A stretch of 64,000 nt of DNA, taken from NCBI GenBank assembly GCA_046290435.1, contig JBKAGO010000033.1, positions 186,001-250,000 on the forward strand. The letters run 5' to 3'. The DNA comes from CAVQUE01 sp046290435. GTDB taxonomy: Bacteria; Actinomycetota; Acidimicrobiia; Acidimicrobiales; UBA8592. Below, one piece after another: positions 55,603 through 64,000 of the stretch. The notes under the pieces are model-generated. The model had not been told where the DNA came from and searched no databases. It worked only from the letters and a program-made list of their open reading frames with translations. Position numbers and translations under genes: made by a program. Numbering within the stretch: position 1 is the stretch's first letter; each line of letters starts with the position of its first letter.

Positions 55603-58600
55603 TCAGCCGTTCCGCGCCCGCCACAGCAGCCACGGCAGCCAGCACAGGCCGGTGACCGCCAGGACGACCATGCCCCGCCGGCGCTGCTCCGGGCGCCGGG
55701 CCGCCGTGGTTGCGATGACGATGAGGATGGCAATCGGCACGGTCACGGCGTGGGTCAGGGCTGCAGCACCGAAGGCCAGCCCCGCTGCGACATCGCGGGA
55801 GGTGTCGACCAGCGCCACGGCGCCGGCTGCGACCAATGCCGCAGCGATGATCCACGCGGGCCCTGCGGTCGCCGCTGCGGTGGTGAAGGCAACCGTTGCG
55901 AGCATCCGGAGTCGATGATCGACCGACGGGCGGGTGCGTCCGAGGAGCAGGAGCAGACACCACGCGGCGACACCTGCAGCGATCGGTGTCACGAGCGCCG
56001 AGGCGAACGGGAAAATGGTCGAGATCGCAGGTGCCGCAGGTCCCAGACCCAACAGATCGAGCTCGCGGGCGCCGCGGGAACCCTGACCCAACCCGAACGA
56101 GCGTGTGACCTCGACGAGTCGATCGCCCCCGTCGTGCGCGACCAGCGCCGCGAGGACGACGGCGACACCGGCGGTCACCGCGGCGTCGCGCCACCGGCCG
56201 ATCGGGCCGATCGAGGCGGGGGATGTGTGCTCTCGCTGCTCCGCTGGTGCGGGATCGCGCTGCAGGGCACTCCAGAGGACCGAGATAGCGAGGAGGATGC
56301 CGGCATGGCGTCCCCAGTCCGCTGTCGCTGCGGGCTCGACGGCGAAGGCAGGCCCGAAGGTGGACTCCCCGAACTGGTGGCCGACCAGTCCGGTCGTAGC
56401 TGCGACCCCGAGGGCGGCGGCGCCGAGGGTCGCGAGACGTGCCGACGGCCTGGCGGTGGTCCAGGCGATCACCAGTGCCAGGCCGCCGACGGCCAAGCCG
56501 GACAGCCCGCCGATGAGGTAGGCGACGAGCACACTGGCAGCGGTGACCCCGATGGTGGCCGGAGCGCGCGTTGCCGGGCCCTCGTCCGTCGCATCGCCAC
56601 CGAGCGGCCATGGTGATGCCGACGAAACGGGCGAGGCGCCGGGGCGTCGGGTCGCAGCGATCCCCACGACGGCTGCGAGCGCTACGAGCGAGATCACCCA
56701 GGACAGCTCGAACACGGTCTGTGGCGCGAAGTCGACATCGACGGAGCGGTTCTGTCCGGCAGGGATCAGCCATCCGGCGAGCCCATCTATCGGGATCGGT
56801 TCGCCGAGATCCTGACCACCCACCGCCGCCCGCCAGCCGGGATGCCAGGACTGGCCGAGCGAGATGACGGTCGGTGCCTCGCCAGCGAGTGCGATGGTCC
56901 ACTCGGTGGCGCCGGTCTGGGTCGGCTCGAGGCCGAGCGACGGTGCCTCGACGGCCAATCGGCCGGCGAGATCCGGCGGGGCGAGCGTCGCCGTGTCGAC
57001 CAGGACGCCCGGTCCGGCTGCGAGTCGGTGCCGGCCCGGGGTGAGGGAGATCGCGCGGCACGCCCGGTAGGCGACAGGCTCTTCGTCGAACAGACCCCCG
57101 CGCCCGTCGGGAAACTCCACGGGGACTCCGACGCCGTCGAGCGAGAGGAGGTCATCGACGCATCTGGCAGCATCGCTGGGTGGTGACGGCAGCCACGGGG
57201 TCCCGAAGTCCACCTCGTCGATACGGATGGGTTGCTCGCCGTCGCCTCGGCCGAGTGCCTCGAACACGATGGACAGCGAGTCCAGGCTCGTGCCGGGGTC
57301 GGCCAACGGCAGCGTGATGGTCTCGCGGCACTGGTCGGTCGGGCACACAGGCGGCTCGAGCGTCGCGGTGGCGAGGGTCTCGTCGCCGGTTCGAACGGTG
57401 ATCGCCGAGGGTCGCGCCAAGCCGGAGCCGTGGCGGAGATGGACACGGACGACGTCGACAACGCGTGCCGGAAACGTCAGATCGAGCGACGCCGTGTCGC
57501 GGTTGTCGGCACTCCACGCGCTGCGGAGATCGCCGTCGACGGCGGCGTTGCCCCGGAATCGCACCAGCCCACGGAACCGTGCCGAGCCGATGGCGCTGAT
57601 CTCGCGGCCCTCGATCGAGGCGAGGAGTTCGTCGGTGATCGTCCCGCCGAGTGCCATGGTTCCGTGCAACTCGAGGCCCTCCATCGCCGGCGATCGGAAG
57701 TCGCGTCGCAGGCTGCGCTCTTCGTCGACGGGTCCGCTGCCACGGAGGCGCCCGAACACGTACGCGATCTCGGCGTCGTCGAGCGCCGCGGCGAGCGATG
57801 GCCGCAGGTCTGCGGCGCGCAGGATGTCGTCGGGAACACGCAGCCGCTCTGCCTCGTCGATCCCGACCAGATCGATCGTCGAGAAGCCGACCGGACCGAG
57901 TCCCAGGCCGTCGACGATGGTGATCTCCACCTCCACCCACTCCAGGCGACGCGCCGGCCAGTCGAGCTGCACCGCGCCGTCGACGAGCTCGAGCGCGGTC
58001 TCGTCTCCGTCGCTGGTGCGGACCAGAACGGCTCGGATGCGGCGATCACCGGCGAGTATCGGCTCGGTGGCGACGATCTCGATGCCCTCCACGGGACCGG
58101 CGTCGTCACGCAACCGCAAGCGGAAACGCTCTCCGACGGGATCTCGGAGCCCTCCGACGAGCCAGCTCGTCTCCTCGGAATCGTCGAGCGCGAGCGCAGG
58201 CCGGTGCCACGGTGCGGCGTCGCCCGTCGCCACCGACGTCGACGCCTCGATGGAAGCGACGTCGCCGTAGACGGCGGTCGTCTCGGCGCCTGCAGCATCG
58301 AACAGCTCGTTGACGTCGCGGTCAGTGACCTGGCCTGCCGCGAGGGTGTGCGAACGCTGGGGCGACTGGGTGATGTACTCCGCCACCCGGCGGTTCGTGT
58401 CGGTGATCACCACCGGGGCTCCGGTGCGCACCGCGTCCTCGAGTCGGGCCGGCGTCAACGAGCCGCTGAACACCGTGGCGCGCTCGGCGGGCAGGAGATC
58501 CGTGCCGAACAACAGCGGGAACGCGTCCCCATCGCCCGACACGATGATCGGTGGTGCGGGAGCGCGGCTGGTGACCTGGCTGTCGACGTCGCTGATCCGG

Positions 58601-60429
58601 TAGATCTCGATCGGTGGGAGCTCGGCTTCGGCTTCGGCATCGCCCGATTCGTCGGCGGGGTCGGTGGTGAACTCGCCCGGCTCGCCGAACGACGCGACGA
58701 GGGTCGTCGCGGGATCGTCGCGCAGGGGTTGGTATGCGATCGGTCTGGCCTGGCCCCACACCTGCCAGTCGATGTCGTTGCGGATGACGAGGTACTCGAT
58801 GCCGAACCTCGCGCCGAGTGCCGCGGCCCACCCGGGCTGGTACCGGTCATCGGCCAATGTGTCGTCGATCGCCGACAAGATGTCCGCCGTGACGGGTCGG
58901 CTCGTGTGGATGGCGACGTCGATGAGGTGAGGGCGATCCACCATGTCGTCGAGGACGTCGTCGTTGACATCGCCCCAGCGGAAGCCGTTGCGAACAGCGC
59001 CCGGCACGAACAGCACACGGCTGTCGTGGGGTTGGTCGTCGAGCCAGGCCATGGCCTCCGGCACATAGTCGGGCAGGTTGTCGAAGCCGCGGGCGTCGGC
59101 GTTGAAGCCTCGGGTCCACACCGGATACGCGATGGCTGCGATGAGCACCAGGGCTGCTACGCCGACGATGTCGATCCTGCGCGCTCCGGGACGCCGACGG
59201 CGCCACCGTTCGACGCCATGGTCGACCGCGACTCCGAAGAGCATCGCCGTGGCGAGCGTGGCGATGGCGCCGGCCTTGTAGCTGTTGCGCAGCACCTGTG
59301 ATGCAGGCACTGCGTCGTAGAGCCACCGCAGCAGTCGGCCATAGGGGGAGGGGTCGCCCACCGGGTGGGTCCCGACCATGAGCACCAGCCCGACGGCGAG
59401 CAGGGACCCGAAGACCAGCCGTTGGCGTTTCGAGGCGACGGCCAGGCCCACCATGGCGACCAGGGGAGCGGCGAACGTCGAGGCATAGGCGACGGGAGAC
59501 GTCGAATACCAGAGGGTCTGCGGCTTCGCCCATCCCGAGAAATCGCGCAGGTAGACCTGCCAGAACCCGAGCCCTCGCCACGACTCGGGCCAGGAACTCG
59601 CCGAGTTGACGAACGTCGCGAGTTCGGTTTCGCGCAGGTCCTGTGCCGTGACCTCGGCTGCGAGCGCCAGACCGACGGTTACTGCGGCCAGTGTCGGGAC
59701 CGCGAGGAGGGTGACGCGCCATGCCCAGGCCCAGGTGCTCCGCCACGTCGCCGCTGCCTCGCCGTGGATCGTGGTCGCGATGAGCACGACGCCGGCGATG
59801 GCGGAGAACACGAGGCCACCGCGATCGACCGACCCGAATGCGGCGACGACCAACACCAACAGCGCAGACCAGTAGAGCGGCGACCCCATGATGCCGCGAC
59901 GGATCAGCACGAGGATCCACGGCAGCAGGGCGTAGCTGATGAACAGACCCGACGGCAGCATGAACGCGACGCTGAAGGGCGCCAGCATCGCGAAGAGAGC
60001 TGCGCTCAGGTGCATCCAGCCGATGCGGTGGTGCCACTCGCGCAACAACACGACGACACCGATCCCGAGCAGCGCCAGCAACGCCGCATGGAACAGGTTC
60101 TGACTCCACGCCATCGACAGCCCCGCAGCCCGGAGCGGACCGAAGAACGCCGTCGGCGCAGGCCAGATCTCGGACCGGAACGTGCCGAAGCCGCGGGTGG
60201 TGTCCCAGACCGAACCCATCCGCATCGCCCACTGCCCCGGGTTGGCGTTGTGTTCGTAGCGGAAGTCTGCGTACCAGAAGTCGCTGCGATGCAGCGACGT
60301 CGCACTGATCGCGACGACGACGAGCAGCGTCGCAATCGGCGTGAGTCGCTGGTGCCGAGCCGACCAGAACCGCGACAACCGGGCCGGCGGCGACGTGGCG
60401 GTGTCCGGCAGGGGTGAGCGTGCGCTCAC
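55603..60429 (-). CDS. AftD-like arabinofuranosyltransferase family protein
   Basis: This very large membrane protein of 1608 residues has an N-terminal GT-C part (about 1-440, 11 or more TM helices). It then has a soluble region rich in beta-sandwich segments (about 450-1350, carbohydrate-binding-like: VVRVHLRHGSGLARPSAITV, DSLSIVFEALGRGDGEQPIR) and a C-terminal membrane region. The first loop (DFWYADFRYEHNANPGQWAM) and following RMGSVWDTTRGFGTFRSEIW match the AftD family (DUF3367), which adds arabinofuranose to cell-envelope glycans in mycobacteria. The glycan here is unknown. I start at the GTG at 60429, which overlaps the flippase stop. Confidence 0.82.
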   Translation of the reverse strand: MSARSPLPDTATSPPARLSRFWSARHQRLTPIATLLVVVAISATSLHRSDFWYADFRYEHNANPGQWAMRMGSVWDTTRGFGTFRSEIWPAPTAFFGPLRAAGLSMAWSQNLFHAALLALLGIGVVVLLREWHHRIGWMHLSAALFAMLAPFSVAFMLPSGLFISYALLPWILVLIRRGIMGSPLYWSALLVLVVAAFGSVDRGGLVFSAIAGVVLIATTIHGEAAATWRSTWAWAWRVTLLAVPTLAAVTVGLALAAEVTAQDLRETELATFVNSASSWPESWRGLGFWQVYLRDFSGWAKPQTLWYSTSPVAYASTFAAPLVAMVGLAVASKRQRLVFGSLLAVGLVLMVGTHPVGDPSPYGRLLRWLYDAVPASQVLRNSYKAGAIATLATAMLFGVAVDHGVERWRRRRPGARRIDIVGVAALVLIAAIAYPVWTRGFNADARGFDNLPDYVPEAMAWLDDQPHDSRVLFVPGAVRNGFRWGDVNDDVLDDMVDRPHLIDVAIHTSRPVTADILSAIDDTLADDRYQPGWAAALGARFGIEYLVIRNDIDWQVWGQARPIAYQPLRDDPATTLVASFGEPGEFTTDPADESGDAEAEAELPPIEIYRISDVDSQVTSRAPAPPIIVSGDGDAFPLLFGTDLLPAERATVFSGSLTPARLEDAVRTGAPVVITDTNRRVAEYITQSPQRSHTLAAGQVTDRDVNELFDAAGAETTAVYGDVASIEASTSVATGDAAPWHRPALALDDSEETSWLVGGLRDPVGERFRLRLRDDAGPVEGIEIVATEPILAGDRRIRAVLVRTSDGDETALELVDGAVQLDWPARRLEWVEVEITIVDGLGLGPVGFSTIDLVGIDEAERLRVPDDILRAADLRPSLAAALDDAEIAYVFGRLRGSGPVDEERSLRRDFRSPAMEGLELHGTMALGGTITDELLASIEGREISAIGSARFRGLVRFRGNAAVDGDLRSAWSADNRDTASLDLTFPARVVDVVRVHLRHGSGLARPSAITVRTGDETLATATLEPPVCPTDQCRETITLPLADPGTSLDSLSIVFEALGRGDGEQPIRIDEVDFGTPWLPSPPSDAARCVDDLLSLDGVGVPVEFPDGRGGLFDEEPVAYRACRAISLTPGRHRLAAGPGVLVDTATLAPPDLAGRLAVEAPSLGLEPTQTGATEWTIALAGEAPTVISLGQSWHPGWRAAVGGQDLGEPIPIDGLAGWLIPAGQNRSVDVDFAPQTVFELSWVISLVALAAVVGIAATRRPGASPVSSASPWPLGGDATDEGPATRAPATIGVTAASVLVAYLIGGLSGLAVGGLALVIAWTTARPSARLATLGAAALGVAATTGLVGHQFGESTFGPAFAVEPAATADWGRHAGILLAISVLWSALQRDPAPAEQREHTSPASIGPIGRWRDAAVTAGVAVVLAALVAHDGGDRLVEVTRSFGLGQGSRGARELDLLGLGPAAPAISTIFPFASALVTPIAAGVAAWCLLLLLGRTRPSVDHRLRMLATVAFTTAAATAGPAWIIAAALVAAGAVALVDTSRDVAAGLAFGAAALTHAVTVPIAILIVIATTAARRPEQRRRGMVVLAVTGLCWLPWLLWRARNG

Positions 60430-61697
60430 GCCTCGTCCGGCTTCTGCAGCCATACCCGCCGCATGATGCCCAGCGCAGCGAGGGCCGTGGTCACGTTGCC
60501 GATGAACCAGGCCCAGGCGACACCCTCGGTACCGGCGGAATCGACGACGGCGATGATCGGGACCAGGGTGCTGAGCGCAAACAGCAGCCCGAGCCCCACG
60601 ACGGCCGAAGAACGTTCCTGTGCCCGGGCGACCGACAGGCTGACCGACGTCACGACCCAGGCGATGTTGGCGCCGACGAGGACGGGGAGCAGATCGCCGA
60701 GCGAGCTGTAGTCGGGTCCGTAGATCGATGCGATGGTGTCCGCTGCGACCCATGCGCCGAGCGTGAGCACGCAGGTACCGACCTGGGACAACAGGTACGC
60801 CCGCCTCGCCGCCGACGCGATGCTCCCTGTCTGGCTGGATTCGCTGACCAGGACATTGCCCAGCATCGCCGGCACCACGAAGGCGACCGTTGCGATGCTC
60901 CATGCCAGCAGGAATGGCGCGGTCTCCTCGGCCGGGATCACGGCTGCGACCACGAGTGGCGCGGCGAAGATCGGGCCCTCGGTGAGCAACATGCTGGCCG
61001 CGTTCGCCCCCGCGTAGCGTCGGAGGTGGGGAACATCGACCGAGGTGGGCTTCGGCGTCGATCGGTCGACCATGACCAGCAGCCAGGTGGCTGCGACGAG
61101 GCCGGCGAGTGCGGGCGGTATCGACGCCACGAGGAACAACGTGCTGCCGGCCACTCCCGAGGACACGAACAGGAGAAGGGGGAGGCGCAACGTCGCCGGG
61201 ATCACATGGCGAGCGACGACGCCGCTCCAGAGGCGCAGTGTCACCAGCCGAGCCTCGGCCAGAGTGCCGAGTCCGTTCGCGACGGCGGCCGTGATGAAGA
61301 CAGCGACGTCGAGGACGGGATCGTCGTGCAGCGGCCGGAAGAGCTCCGTCTGCCAGAGCGCGGCCACCATCGCAGCCGAGATCACCACGGTGACCGTGCA
61401 ACGCAGGACGACCGTCTGGCGGAAGATCCACGATGCGGCCGGTGTCCGGCCGGCGCCGTGGTGGGCGATAAGGACCGGCAGCCCCAGCTGGGTCACGTAG
61501 TTGATGAACACCAGGGCCTGGAAGAGCGCGAGTGCCTCGCCGACGGAGCTCGCCTCGCCGCGTTGGGCAGCGAGAAACCAGAACAGCAGGCCGCCCAGCG
61601 CGGTGGTGCCGACGCTGACTGCCATCGCCAGTGAACCTCGATCGAGGTGCCGCAGGTCGGCAGGCGTCCGTTCGATGGGCGGGGTCTCGAGGCTCAT
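60426..61697 (-). CDS. Polysaccharide flippase-like (MOP/MATE-fold) membrane protein
   Basis: This 423-residue protein has 12 or so TM helices and belongs to the oligosaccharide flippase type (Wzx-like). Typical are MAVSVGTTALGGLLFWFLAA (first helix), FINYVTQLGLPVLIAHHGAG, and RYAGANAASMLLTEGPIFAA. It would move a lipid-linked oligosaccharide across the membrane. It overlaps the AftD-like gene and the lipoprotein gene by 4 nt each, so the three form one operon. The start ATG at 61697 gives ATGA. No other flippase candidate lies in the window. Confidence 0.82.
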   Translation of the reverse strand: MSLETPPIERTPADLRHLDRGSLAMAVSVGTTALGGLLFWFLAAQRGEASSVGEALALFQALVFINYVTQLGLPVLIAHHGAGRTPAASWIFRQTVVLRCTVTVVISAAMVAALWQTELFRPLHDDPVLDVAVFITAAVANGLGTLAEARLVTLRLWSGVVARHVIPATLRLPLLLFVSSGVAGSTLFLVASIPPALAGLVAATWLLVMVDRSTPKPTSVDVPHLRRYAGANAASMLLTEGPIFAAPLVVAAVIPAEETAPFLLAWSIATVAFVVPAMLGNVLVSESSQTGSIASAARRAYLLSQVGTCVLTLGAWVAADTIASIYGPDYSSLGDLLPVLVGANIAWVVTSVSLSVARAQERSSAVVGLGLLFALSTLVPIIAVVDSAGTEGVAWAWFIGNVTTALAALGIMRRVWLQKPDEA

Positions 61698-62413
61698 CCG
61701 GTGGGCCCGTCGGGCTGTTCGAGCTGCGCCGCTCGGATGGACACGACATCGTCCCAACGTGCCGACCGGGCGGATGGCCCCTCGGACCAGAGCCCGACCC
61801 TGGTAGCCCGGGGGTCGCCGACGTCGGCTTGGGTGTGCACGACCTCGCCGTCGATGGTGACCGAGAACGACTCGTCGTCCAGCACGATGCCGACGATGGC
61901 GCCGTCACCTGCGTCGACGCTGCCGAGATTGGTGACGAACTCCTCGGTGCCGTTCACGACACGGATCAGGTTCCACGTCCCGAAGCTCGGTGCGCCGACG
62001 ATGGCCCAGTGATTGGCAGGGCCGATATGGCGAAACGTCAGCCCGGCGCCGTCGGCCGTCACGGGGAACGTTGCCTGGAAGAGTCCGTAGGGCCCTCCGA
62101 GATCGATCAGGGCGACCGCAGGGCCGTCGTCGCCGCTGTCCACCGCGGCGGCACCATCGGCCGACTCGACGCGCCAGGGGCCGTCGAGGGTCCATTCGGA
62201 GGGGCCCGACGCCGAGGAGAACACGTCTTGGTCGAACCGCTCGATCGAGACGGCGGCTTCGCCGGCCCAAGGCGGGACCGCCGTGGGCGTGGGTTCGGCC
62301 GTCGACGGGCTGGGACCGGGCCGCTCGGCCTCGCCGCACGCGGTGATCCCGATGGTGGCGACAGCGAGCACAGCCAGCGCGTGCCGCAGGTTCGGAACCC
62401 CCGTCGCCCCCAT
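61694..62413 (-). CDS. Lipoprotein with LamG/concanavalin-like domain
   Basis: The 239-residue protein has a signal segment and lipobox (TIGITAC, Cys near 26). A Pro/Thr/Ser linker follows. The mature domain (about 58-230) has alternating strands (WRVESADGAAAVDSGDDGPA, VGIVLDDESFSVTIDGEVVH) as in LamG-like jelly-roll domains that often bind sugars. It is the first gene of the operon with the flippase and AftD-like genes. TAGACT lies 9 nt before the ATG at 62413 and fits a leaderless -10 box. Confidence 0.72.
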   Translation of the reverse strand: MGATGVPNLRHALAVLAVATIGITACGEAERPGPSPSTAEPTPTAVPPWAGEAAVSIERFDQDVFSSASGPSEWTLDGPWRVESADGAAAVDSGDDGPAVALIDLGGPYGLFQATFPVTADGAGLTFRHIGPANHWAIVGAPSFGTWNLIRVVNGTEEFVTNLGSVDAGDGAIVGIVLDDESFSVTIDGEVVHTQADVGDPRATRVGLWSEGPSARSARWDDVVSIRAAQLEQPDGPTG

Positions 62414-62422
62414 CAGCGGGCC

Positions 62423-62428
62423 AGTCTA
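62423..62428 (-). promoter_or_regulatory. Candidate -10 box for the AftD-like operon
   Basis: TAGACT on the minus strand ends 9 nt before the ATG at 62413. It would drive lipoprotein, flippase and AftD-like genes together. The divergent acyltransferase starts only 28 nt away (62441), so this gap must hold any promoter for both. Confidence 0.45.
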
Positions 62429-62440
62429 GGAGCCTGCCCG

Positions 62441-63781
62441 GTGATGGCGGTATTCGACGTCGCCCGCCGCAGCGATGCCGTCGCTGCGGCAGATGCATGC
62501 AGGACGGCGCTCGCGGCGCGCTGGCCCTACGCTCGCGCCGTGGTCGAGAGTCTCGAGCCCCTGGACAGGGCCATCTTGCAGAGCGAGCGCCGTCGCTGGC
62601 CGATGCTCATGCACCTGGAGTTGCTGGTCGACGGCGCCGTCGATCCCGAACTGCTCACCACCCGGCTCGCGGCGTTGTGTGCCCGCACGCCTCGCCTGGC
62701 TGCACGGCTCGAGGTCGGATCGTGGTCCACGCCGGCGACCTGGATACCGGCAGCGCGACCGACGGTCCGCCGGTGGTCCGTGAAGCCGGACGACCTCGAC
62801 CGGGCTCGTTCCCGCTGGATCTCGGTTCCCATCGACCTTCGCCGTAGCGCCGGGCTGGAGGTCTCGGTGCTCGACGACGACACCGGCCACACGCGGGTGA
62901 TGATGCGGGCCCACCATGGGGTGCTCGACGGCCAGAGCCTCGCGTGGGTCGCACGATCGTTGGCCGACGGTCACCCGCAACGCGACGACAGCCCGGTCGC
63001 CCAGCCACGATCCGAGGCGGCGACCGCGACTGGCGGCCTCGGGGCCCTGCGTCGCGTCGCGTTCCCCGGCCGGCCCGATCGACTCGTCTCCGAGCGTGGA
63101 CCGGCGGGAGACGCACAGGGCTACGGGATCACGAACGCCACGATCGACGCGGCGGACGCCGCCTCGCTCGATGACGCCGCCGCGCGCCTGGGCGTACGCG
63201 TGAACGATGTACTGGTCGCAGGGGTGCACCTCGCCTGCGCCGCATGGAACGATCGGCTCGGTCACGAGTCCGGGGTGGTGCGGGTGACGGTGCCCTTCAG
63301 TCTTCGCCGTGATGACACCTTCGCCATCGGCAATGCCGCGAGTCAGGTCGCAACCGTGTCGACGGGCGCCGTGCGGAGCGACCCCGACGGCCTCGTCCGC
63401 TCGGTCGCCGAACAGATCGCCACGGCGCGACGCCGAGCCGAACCCGACCCGATTCCCTGGGTGCCGGCATTGTCGCGTCTGCCGTTGACGGTCGGATCGC
63501 TGGCGACACGGGTCGGTTCGGCGCTGTCCGGGCACGCGTTCCTCGATACGACCCGGCTGTCCAATCTGGGGAGGCTCCCGCCGTTGGAGATCGATCGCGC
63601 TCCAGTGGTCGGTGCCTGGTTCTCGCCGCCGACCCGGTTGCCCCAGGGCGCAGCGATCGGCGTCGTGCGCTACGGCGCGTCGATCGGGATGTCGGTCCGG
63701 TGGTGCGCCGAGTCCTGGGATGGGGCGTCGGCGTCGTCGTTGGCCGCACTGTCGATCGATCGCGTCGGGGACCTGACCTGA
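62441..63781 (+). CDS. CoA-dependent acyltransferase/condensation-fold protein
   Basis: This protein (446 residues from the GTG at 62441, or 445 from the next ATG) belongs to the chloramphenicol-acetyltransferase-like superfamily. The catalytic motif HHxxxDG is present as AHHGVLDGQS (near 150). The early EPLDRAILQSERRRWPMLMH and the late SNLGRLPPLEIDRAPVVGAW fit wax-ester/PapA-like or NRPS condensation folds. It may acylate a glycan or lipid of the adjacent locus (inferred). The frame continues upstream over the lipoprotein gene but that part is a shadow. Its end overlaps the convergent gene at 63670 by 112 nt. Confidence 0.8.
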   Translation: MMAVFDVARRSDAVAAADACRTALAARWPYARAVVESLEPLDRAILQSERRRWPMLMHLELLVDGAVDPELLTTRLAALCARTPRLAARLEVGSWSTPATWIPAARPTVRRWSVKPDDLDRARSRWISVPIDLRRSAGLEVSVLDDDTGHTRVMMRAHHGVLDGQSLAWVARSLADGHPQRDDSPVAQPRSEAATATGGLGALRRVAFPGRPDRLVSERGPAGDAQGYGITNATIDAADAASLDDAAARLGVRVNDVLVAGVHLACAAWNDRLGHESGVVRVTVPFSLRRDDTFAIGNAASQVATVSTGAVRSDPDGLVRSVAEQIATARRRAEPDPIPWVPALSRLPLTVGSLATRVGSALSGHAFLDTTRLSNLGRLPPLEIDRAPVVGAWFSPPTRLPQGAAIGVVRYGASIGMSVRWCAESWDGASASSLAALSIDRVGDLT

Positions 63782-63984
63782 TCGAGTCGTCCCATGGCGG
63801 CGGCGACGAGCAGGATGGCCAGAGCGGCGAACGGCTCGGCCGCCTCGCGTTCGGCCGTGTAGGCCAGACCGGCTTCGTTCGCGACGCCGACGACCGACAG
63901 CACGGCGACGACACCGAGAGACGCCGCGGCCATCCCGAGCAGTGCGACCGTGTTCTTCTCGGAGCGCCGTGTTGTCGTGGCCAC
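63670..63984 (-). CDS. Small membrane protein, weakly supported
   Basis: The 104-residue protein starts MATTTRRSEKNTVALLGMAA and has two hydrophobic segments (about 13-35 and 50-66) and a polar, acidic tail. The tail overlaps the acyltransferase gene on the opposite strand by 112 nt, so the true end or even the gene is uncertain. No function is recognised. The upstream region is outside the window. Confidence 0.4.
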   Translation of the reverse strand: MATTTRRSEKNTVALLGMAAASLGVVAVLSVVGVANEAGLAYTAEREAAEPFAALAILLVAAAMGRLDQVRSPTRSIDSAANDDADAPSQDSAHHRTDIPIDAP

Positions 63985-64000
63985 GGCGATCGCCCCGCCC

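Noticed and set aside
55603..61908. One open frame of about 2100 codons on the minus strand
   Set aside because: Only the part up to the GTG at 60429 is the AftD-like protein. The upstream part lies over the flippase gene in another frame and has Arg/Pro/Gly-rich shadow composition.

Overview
The window is about 64 kb of very GC-rich DNA (about 70% by eye) from an actinobacterium. Actinobacterial marker families are present: WhiB, DUF3107, the phosphomutase/DUF3090/SCO1664 cluster, a class E sortase, a Septum_form lipoprotein, a PdtaS-type kinase and an AftD-like transferase. These occur together with a Ccm (System I) cytochrome c maturation operon and an F420-hydrogenase beta-type protein. 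That mix suggests class Acidimicrobiia, but this is inference and no rRNA gene is present to confirm it. I found no tRNA, rRNA, CRISPR array, prophage or transposase gene.

Layout. 1-4 kb: the end of a signalling gene, a methyltransferase, serB and a cell-wall amidase, all on the minus strand. 4-7.6 kb: a polar amino-acid ABC transporter (two permeases and an ATPase). Its binding-protein gene is missing except for a short inverted remnant, and the first permease has lost its N-terminus. 7.7-12.3 kb: aldo/keto reductase, acyl-CoA dehydrogenase, NUDIX hydrolase and a secreted TolB/RTX protein. 12.3-15.3 kb: a minus-strand operon running sortase E, Septum_form lipoprotein, small membrane protein and TetR regulator. 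15.5-22.8 kb: ccmABCDEFGH plus a TPR CcmI-like gene. 22.9-31 kb: a SixA-like phosphatase, a SufR-like regulator divergent from an Mrp/ApbC ATPase, DUF3107, two ArsA-like ATPases, a PdtaS-type kinase, whiB and a glycerophosphodiesterase. 31-36 kb: M1 peptidase, lipid kinase and etfBA. 36-44 kb: lipoproteins, vapBC, the phosphomutase/DUF3090/SCO1664 operon, a uracil-DNA glycosylase, two tandem paralogous lipoproteins and a fasciclin-OmpA protein. 44-50 kb: FrhB-like protein, LiaF-like protein, acyl-CoA dehydrogenase, a YihY-type membrane protein and a DUF4185-like lipoprotein. 50-64 kb: a cell-envelope polysaccharide locus with GT-C-like membrane proteins, a GT4-GT2 fusion, a methyltransferase, an AftD-like protein of 1608 residues, a flippase, a lipoprotein and an acyltransferase.

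Three kinds of structure lie beyond the genes. (1) Four long perfect inverted repeats with 28-29 bp arms in two sequence families share the ends GGGGTCA/TGACCCC and look like REPINs (mobilised REP dimers). (2) At several operon gaps the spacer is itself a mini-ORF that overlaps both neighbouring genes by 4 nt (ATGA/GTGA). Four of the five sites have a step of exactly 62 nt, and one of these is a 62-bp tandem duplication. (3) About a dozen transcription units have a TANNNT -10 hexamer only 6-10 nt before the start codon, which suggests widespread leaderless transcription and helps to fix several starts.
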